Assembly (NCBI RefSeq): GCF_029227915.1
Contig: NC_079879.1
Span: 18,104,001-18,168,000, forward strand
Length of the DNA: 64,000 nt
Direction: 5' to 3'
Source: Hydractinia symbiolongicarpus
Taxonomy: Eukaryota > Cnidaria > Hydrozoa > Anthoathecata > Hydractiniidae
Each line of letters begins with the position of its first letter. The stretch's first letter is position 1. The position numbers and the translations under genes are program-made. Positions 58,798 through 64,000 of this stretch are shown piece by piece. Below the pieces are notes generated by a model. That model had not been told where the DNA came from and made no database searches. It saw only the letters and a program-made list of their open reading frames with translations.

Positions 58798-59163
58798 CTA
58801 TTTCACACCATCGTATGCCCCATCTTTCTCATCCTTGAGTTGTTCCAGCCTGGCTTTTGCCTTGTCAATCTCGCTATCATACGAAAGAATCTTATTTGTT
58901 AGACTTTTATTATTACCCTGATAGGTTTGAAGTTCTAGGTTAAGTCCATTTAATTCACGTTCGGTGAATTGAGTAATTGAATTTTATTTGGTAAGGGTTT
59001 CTGCATCATGTACAACTTTCCTGATATTATCCATCGGTTCCACCTGAATGATCTCACCCGAAGCCTCCTCCTTACCTTCCTTCACAATATCATCAATCCC
59101 TAGAGCAAGTTTCTGGACCGCTTCCATTTTGTTGGGCGTAGTGACATAGTTAGTAAAACCCAT
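58798..59163 (-). pseudogene. Coiled-coil protein with an in-frame TAA
   Basis: Starts MGFTNYVTTPNKMEAVQKLA, then an acidic helix. TAA (58986-58984) interrupts, and the same frame goes on through FTERELNGLNLELQTYQGNN and YDSEIDKAKARLEQLKDEKD to TAG. Heptad-like spacing suggests a coiled coil. Its stop is 26 bases upstream of the next minus gene's ATG. Function unknown. Confidence 0.55.
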
Positions 59164-59165
59164 AT

Positions 59166-59466
59166 CTCAAACATCTTGAGCACTAAGGCTACATTAGTTA
59201 CATTTACATCTATCCGGGTTTCATCCAGAGGTCCCAGGTTCCAATTATCATTAACAAGATGTCTGTAAAAATTCGTTTACCTCCTTTTTTAGTTTATTTT
59301 TCATGAGTCCATAAAGTGCATTTCCCTGCCATTGTTTCCCTGACGTTGAAGTCCCAGGTGTTCAGGGGAGTTGTTGCGTACCATCATCTGGTTTATCATC
59401 CCTACCACCTTTATCCTCCTCCTCCCCAAGATCATCCTCATGCGTAAAAATTGGATTCATCGGCAT
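59166..59466 (-). pseudogene. Acidic protein remnant divergent from the capsid-like gene
   Basis: MPMNPIFTHEDDLGEEEDKG starts a strongly acidic N terminus. A TGA follows after 34 codons, with the frame continuing through WQGNALYGLMKNKLKKEVN; near 59270 the likely reading moves to another frame (NDNWNLGPLDETRIDVNVTN). The start lies 32 bases from the divergent capsid-like gene, so the two would share a promoter region. Not recognised. Confidence 0.4.
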
Positions 59467-59482
59467 CTTTATTTAAAAAATC

Positions 59483-59498
59483 CCTATATATAATAAAC
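59483..59498 (+). promoter_or_regulatory. TATA-like element before the capsid-like gene
   Basis: CCTATATATAATAAAC immediately precedes the ATG at 59499. A similar TGTATAATAAAC lies at the start of the integrase gene (61757) and TGTATATAAAA precedes the gene at 54672. The shared TATA-plus-AATAAAC arrangement suggests a common late-promoter style, by analogy only. Confidence 0.35.
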
Positions 59499-60653
59499 AT
59501 GAGTGAATTCGGAACGACCCTACACCCCTACGCAGAAACGAAGCAGCCCTTCGGGATTAAAGGCAGAAAACAGAGTGTTCAGGTAAGCCACATACCTTCT
59601 ACAATCAACCAGAATGGGGACCTCTACGTTAATATTCCAAACATGCGGCAGATTGATGTCATTTTCCCGGGGATATTGGTAGCAATATTGGTAAAAGCCT
59701 GGTGCGGAACCTACGCATTACGTTAAACGGCAACGAGGTACAGAATATATCTGATTATAACACCCTGGCAGTGTACCGGGACTTGTGGTTACCCAATTTC
59801 GATCGTGACAGCAACCTTATCCTCGAAGACATCAATCCCAATGATTGGACCATCAGAGCCTTACAGGTCAGTGGAAGTGATCACGTTGGGATAGACGAGG
59901 AGAAGGCGATTGTTGCCGCGTATGGGAACACCTTCTGCGTGCCCTTGGGCAAAATGGTGGAGTTGACGAGAGATTTGCCCTTCCATCAGGCGGGATTGTA
60001 CGACCGCCTCCAATTTGTCCTGGATTTTGCGGCGCATAGCAATGTCATCAAAGAAGGCTGGAGTTTGACAAGATTACCCATGAAGGCCTGGCAACTGCCA
60101 TGATGTCAAGGTATGCGAGACTCGCTTTGCCGTATGAACGAATACTAAGAAGCAAGGTCGTGACCGTGAAAAAGCACATACCTCATACAACCTCCAAATC
60201 AACACTCCCCCGAAAAGCCTCAAAGGCGTGTTGCTATTGTTCATAGATCCCGGAAAAGTGAAGGCTTATGCTGGTGTCAACGAGGTGTTCTACAATCCAA
60301 AAATTGAGAAGATTAGTGTCACTGTCGAGGGGGAGCCTAATGAGTTATACTTACATGCCATGCTTCCCAAGGACCACGTCGAACAGATCGTGAACATTTT
60401 CGGTGCCCACGATAGCAATGTCACCATCGGGCAATTCTTTAATGAGAGATATGAGTTGTTTATCGATTTCAGAGCCTCTAATGATAACAGTCTGCATGGT
60501 TCTGGAAGGCCCCTACAACGCCTGAGTGACGGCATTACCCTCCACATGACTAAAAAGGCCGACGGAACCGGGGATTTTAGGTGCTATGTGTACCTTTTGT
60601 AGGATGCGCAGCTGAACATCTTGGATGGCTGTTATTATTCTGTGGAGTACTAG
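59499..60653 (+). pseudogene. Capsid-like major structural protein (several breaks)
   Basis: Starts MSEFGTTLHPYAETKQPFG. Recognisable blocks: VNIPNMRQIDVIFPG, then after a shift and probable small deletion near 59680 NLRITLNGNEVQNISDYNTL with the following YRDLWL, VAAYGNTFCVPL, LYDRLQFVLDF, EFDKITHEGLATA, LPYERILRSKVV, PPKSLKGVLLLF, VFYNPKIEKISVTVEGEPN, ELFIDFRASND and GSGRPLQRLSDGITL. Shifts also occur near 60050 and 60170. A TAG at 60600-60602 precedes an in-frame DAQLNILDG tail. The overall plan matches the large beta-rich structural protein of cnidarian Polinton-like elements as I remember it. A double jelly-roll fold is expected but not shown. Confidence 0.7.
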
Positions 60654-60659
60654 ACCACA

Positions 60660-60691
60660 ACTCGTTTTTGTCCATAAGGACAAAAACGAGT
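60660..60691. terminator. Perfect 14-bp hairpin after the capsid-like gene
   Basis: ACTCGTTTTTGTCC (60660-60673), loop ATAA, then the exact inverted copy (60678-60691). It starts seven bases after the TAG at 60651-60653 and ends four bases before the ATG of the nuclease gene. Confidence 0.7.
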
Positions 60692-60695
60692 CAAC

Positions 60696-61350
60696 ATGGA
60701 GGAAAACAGGAAATGCACCCAATGTAGACACTATCTCCCCTTAGACAATTTTAGGATCAAACGTAATGGTCAACTAACAAAATGGTGCATAAAATGCCTC
60801 GCTGCCAACAAAGCGTCACGTGAGGGTACAAGGTGCCCCCATGAAAGGCGAAAATCATGCTGCAGGGACTGCGGGGGAGTGATATATGCATCGATCATGG
60901 TAGGCGAAGATCACACTGCAAAGACTGCAGGGGGAGTCAGTATTACCATCATGAAAAGATAAGATCAACGTGTAAGGACTGTGGAGGTGGAAGCATCTGC
61001 CACCATAAAAAACATAGAGCAATATGCCCCATTTGCAGCCCTACTGGACATATCGCTAACGTTGTAAAAAGCCGAACCCACAACTCCCTGAAGGGAAACA
61101 AGGAGCTCAGATCCCAGGAGTATCTCGGGTGTGACATGGCTATACTGCGAGCTCATATTGAGGCCCAGTTTTCCGAGGGTATGACCAGGATAATTATGGA
61201 GAGTGGCACATTGATCACAAAATCCCGCTCCAGTATCGAGAAAATGCTCCATCGCTTGCTGAGATTGGTAGAAGATTGCACTATTCCAATACCCAACCCA
61301 TGGGGGTGAGTGAAAAGCTGTCAAAAAGCAATCGTTTCGTCTCAGAATAA
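60696..61350 (+). pseudogene. Zinc-repeat HNH endonuclease (two frameshifts)
   Basis: The N-terminal zinc finger CTQCRHYLPLDNFRIKRNGQ with KWCIKC is followed by tandem short knuckles (PHERRKSCCRDCGG, IDHGRRRSHCKDC, HHEKIRSTCKDCGGG, HHKKHRAICPIC). After that comes LGCDMAILRAHIEAQFSEGM and, in another frame, GEWHIDHKIPLQY, the HNH core, ending SNTQP and SNRFVSE. This gene type is common in large DNA viruses and their relatives. Shifts lie near 60895 and 61190. The stop overlaps nothing, but the next ATG is one base further on. Confidence 0.75.
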
Positions 61351-61351
61351 A

Positions 61352-61743
61352 ATGGCTACTCTTATGATCATGGCGGGAGGGGCGCTAATCAACGCCCTAG
61401 CATTCTCTGGGATCAACCTTTTGTTTAGTAAACTTGCGGGACACGGCGAGGCTGAGAGGAAGAGGCACGATGAGGCCATGGAAAAGCTAAATGCAGCTCA
61501 ATGGATAGGTGATAGGCAAGCCAAATTGGACTGGTTTGCTGAGCAACGGGAAATACAGATAAAGGCGGGTAAAAGCTTTCGGGAGTTGCATGATGAGATG
61601 AATAAATACTACGTTGCTTCAAACAAGAAGGCCCAAACATTGGCTGACTATTATACACCCTCAATGGAGCAACAGGATGGTGAATTGGCCTTATTGTTGG
61701 ATTCTTATCTCTGCTAGGGCTTGCCGCATACAAATATTTGTAA
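61352..61743 (+). pseudogene. Two-span membrane protein (late frameshift)
   Basis: Starts MATLMIMAGGALINALAFSG with a hydrophobic N terminus. A long charged helix follows (HGEAERKRHDEAMEKLNAAQ), then LADYYTPSMEQQDGEL. A shift near 61690 leads to the C-terminal hydrophobic helix IVGFLSLLGLAAYKYL before TAA. The N-span, RKRHD helix, YTPS motif and C-span make up a signature protein of these elements in cnidarians, as I recall it. Probably a virion membrane component. Confidence 0.7.
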
Positions 61744-61746
61744 AAC

Positions 61747-61779
61747 GCTTTTGACATGTATAATAAACAGGTCAAAAGC
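61747..61779. terminator. 9-bp hairpin after the membrane-protein gene
   Basis: GCTTTTGAC (61747-61755) and its exact inverted copy GTCAAAAGC (61771-61779) lie three bases after the stop at 61741-61743. The loop contains ATGTATAATAAAC, which may also be the integrase promoter or start region. Confidence 0.5.
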
Positions 61780-63774
61780 ACACACTGTTACCGAAGAAGA
61801 GGCTAAAAAATTAAGCAATATCTACTATGCCCCGGAACATGTGTGGACTGGACGGAAAGCTATCAAATTACTCGCGAAAGAAAGCGGTCTCTCCAAAAAG
61901 AAGGTCAACCACTGGCTATCCAGGCAGCTCTTATTTCTCCGGCATATCAAAGGCCCTAAAAAGATCAATTATCCACACTTCACCATTTCCACACCGAATG
62001 AGATGCATCAGTTTGATTTACTGTACATGCCTCACGATAGGGTATACGGTAACACCTATAAATACTTACTCACGGGTATTGACGTGGCCTTGAGATATAA
62101 GGTTGCGAGGCCTCTACGGACGGAAAAGGCTAGCGAGGTCGCGGATATGATCAAAGATATTTATAAAGCAGGACCTCTTCGATACCCTAAGATTTTTGTG
62201 ACAATGGCTCCGAATTCAAGTCAAATGTAACCAAGCCGCTAGAGGACAAGGGGGTTGAGATTAAACGGGTCACCACAAAGACCGAGTCAATGGTATTTGG
62301 AACTCAAAAACGACTCTCGATGTATTCACGACAAATGAATTTATATTACAATGACGTTCCAATATCTTCAACTACACATTATAAGTATCTTGGTACTGTT
62401 TTGGATCCATCTTTGAACATGAACGAAAACTTCAACACGATTTACAAAAGAGCTTCGAACAAGCTACGTTTGTTAAGTTCACTCAAAATGGGTCTTACTG
62501 CGGATGCTGTTAGAAAGATCTACACAGCTATTATTTTACCAGGATTATCCTATTGCAGTAACGTTCAGCTCAAATTCAGTGATACTCAAATAAAGAGACT
62601 CGAATCCATTGACAATCGTGCTAGAATTCTGACTCAACAAAATGTTCCTGAGATCAGAAAAGAAATTGAAAAACGAGCTGTGCTGTTTGTTAAAAAATGT
62701 TTGGATGGTAATGTCTGTGATAACTTTCAAGACTACTTCACTGTGAAGCGTCATCAAAGAACAACAAGAAACAACGGTTTTCTTTTATTTATACCTAAAG
62801 TGAAATTAGAATTTGCAAAGGGAAGCTTCTTTTCAATGGGTGTGAGTTTATTCAACTCTTTACCCATTGGAATTAGGCAATGTGAAATTTTTGAGGAATT
62901 TAAAGCTTTGTGTCAAGCACATTTTGTTTGATAAGTGTATTTGTGAGTGTGTTTTCCATACAGCCTGGTTTAGCTTTTGACACAATCTTTTTGAGTTTTG
63001 TGTTAACATTCTTTTTCAACTGAGGACTCTATATAGTGCACCGTTTTGTGACAGTTTCTTAGTTTGTTTCCCTGTTTTTCTCGATATAGTCTTTCTCTCT
63101 TTTTGTCTCTCATTTTATTTCGTACAAATATACATAATCTTCACATTACATATTTACTTTTTATCTATTGTATATAACCATTTTAAATGAATATTAATAT
63201 TTTTAACATTTTATTTTCAGGACGCATATTTATAACAGTGTTTTATATACTGACATGCAAATCCTGTATAAACATTCGTTAAATAATACCACCATACTTT
63301 CACGGCTTTCGTAGAGAGCTACAATAAAGTACTCGCGGAAAGGCTTCTTAAGCCCCAAGATGCACAGAAGCTAGTCTCTGGCGGGACGTCAAGCATTTGG
63401 TCAAGAACCTATACAGTATCGTCAAAAGTCTCAGCAATACCAAGACTGCCATGATTAATATAAAACCCAACAAGGCGGTCAAACTCGGTGAGATACCGCT
63501 CGCGAAAAGCGAAAAATATCCCGAGGAAAAGCACCTACCCGACGATGGCTTGTACCTCTATTTGCTACAGCCAGGAGAAGAACATGATGATCAAAAGAGA
63601 CGTGCTACGGATGGTTTCTGGAGCAAGCATACCCAGAGGTTGGACCGTATAGTAGCAGGTAGCCGCGTTTTATACTACCTAAATGACGGTCCTGAAAGGA
63701 GCTTCGTTTTAGAGGAACTCATGCAGGTACCAGAGGATGTTCAGGTGCCTCCGAAACATGTGAGGGATTGGTAA
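61756..63774 (+). pseudogene. Polinton-type DDE integrase, frameshifted and split by a LINE
   Basis: The 5' part (to 62286) has an N-terminal helical domain (KLSNIYYAPEHVWTG and LAKESGLSKKKVNHWLS), then the catalytic core: MHQFDLLYMP (first Asp), YLLTGIDVALRYKVARPL, and after a one-base shift near 62200 the CDNGSEFKS block (second Asp). The 3' part (from 63293) resumes with the FVESYNK block (catalytic Glu), then NTKTAMINIKPNKAVKLGE, RRATDGFWS and a C-terminal VLYYLNDGPERSFVLEEL domain ending at 63774. The first coding bases are uncertain, because the ATG at 61756 is in a different frame from the conserved region. Integrases of this type insert Polintons with 6-bp target duplications. Confidence 0.85.
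62287..63292 (+). mobile_element. 5'-truncated LINE inside the integrase gene
   Basis: Carries a 213-codon frame (62290-62931) for the thumb and C-terminal part of a non-LTR reverse transcriptase: YKYLGTVLDPSLNMNENFN, ILPGLSYCSNV and RLESIDNRARILT, ending SFFSMGVSLFNSLP. A 360-bp AT-rich 3' UTR follows. It is not the RTE family found elsewhere in the window; jockey/CR1-like is my best guess. The integrase frame would be continuous across 62286/63293. I see no target duplication and no poly(A) at the right junction. Confidence 0.85.
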
Positions 63775-64000
63775 AGAGTATCTTCAAGAGTACCTCTGAA
63801 GGTTCATCTTCCAACTCTTTACTCGAATCTCTTATATACAACAAAGGGCTCGGTGAAGAACGGGTACCCATAGACAATGCCTTTGATGACATCAGGCCCA
63901 CCTTGAAGGTCAATATCAACTAGGCGTCTATCTGGTATAGGAAAGTTGAGGATATTGCCTATTGTTGTCAAGTCCGCCAAATCCGACAACTTTAACTCCT
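63775..64000. other. Element sequence after the integrase, cut by the window edge
   Basis: One plus frame stays open to 63922 (SLLESLIYNKGLGEERVPID and DIRPTLKVNIN), offset from the integrase stop. It could be an integrase extension beyond a shift or the start of another gene. A near-perfect 8-bp inverted repeat lies at about 63791-63810. Confidence 0.4.

Larger units (their letters stand above)
54600..64000. mobile_element. Polinton/Maverick-like (virus-like) element, right end outside the window
   Basis: A compact, higher-GC block of small genes on both strands with almost no spacing, quite unlike the host DNA around it. Diagnostic genes are a retroviral-type integrase (61.76-63.77 kb), a zinc-repeat HNH nuclease, a capsid-like structural protein, and the set of small membrane/coiled-coil proteins that go with this family in cnidarian genomes. 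The DNA polymerase expected for the family is not in this part and may lie beyond 64.0 kb. Multiple frameshifts, one LINE and one internal duplication show the copy is inactive. Confidence 0.82.

Noticed and set aside
56929-60602. Stop-codon reassignment (TAG read as an amino acid)
   Set aside because: One of the four in-frame stops is TAA and the same genes have frameshifts, so decay explains the pattern better.
61756-62230. Retrovirus or LTR retrotransposon integrase
   Set aside because: There are no gag, protease or LTRs nearby, and the C-terminal domain (RRATD..W, VLYYLNDGP) together with the neighbouring genes is of Polinton type.

Overview
The window is AT-rich, intron-rich animal nuclear DNA. 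I read it as a cnidarian, probably a hydrozoan, because of the transposon families present (THAP-domain DDE transposases, RTE retrotransposons ending in ATG repeats, Polinton-like elements, many TA-flanked MITEs) and the short, phase-consistent host exons. The species is an inference.

Two host genes can be assembled exon by exon, both on the minus strand. At 4.6-17.6 kb is a tandem PH-domain adaptor of the TAPP/PLEKHA1-2 family (10 exons, 303 codons). At 32.9-44.7 kb is AUP1 (14 exons, 419 codons), with its acyltransferase-like HX4D motif, CUE domain and C-terminal UBE2G2-binding helix. In both genes every exon junction keeps phase and the summed length is a multiple of three.

Much of the rest is mobile DNA. 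TAPP intron 1 holds a decayed THAP transposase that an RTE fragment has entered. A nearly full-length but broken RTE element lies at 20.5-23.6 kb, followed by a pogo-like MITE and a badly decayed Polinton-like element (25.2-28.4 kb) with a protein-primed DNA polymerase remnant. AUP1 introns hold a 2.8 kb element with long terminal inverted repeats, a TTAA-flanked MITE and a minisatellite. At 46.1-52.2 kb two TA-flanked elements with almost the same terminus are nested one inside the other.

The richest region is 54.6-64.0 kb, a much better preserved Polinton/Maverick-like (virus-like) element that runs off the window edge. It carries about 15 closely packed small genes: zinc-binding proteins, small membrane proteins, structural (capsid-like) proteins, a zinc-repeat/HNH nuclease and a retroviral-type DDE integrase. 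Several genes have frameshifts. The integrase is split by a LINE. A 525-bp piece of the element has been copied in inverted orientation into a neighbouring gene, between 17-bp direct repeats. Perfect hairpins sit at the 3' ends of several genes. The element is therefore inactive as it stands, but recently so.
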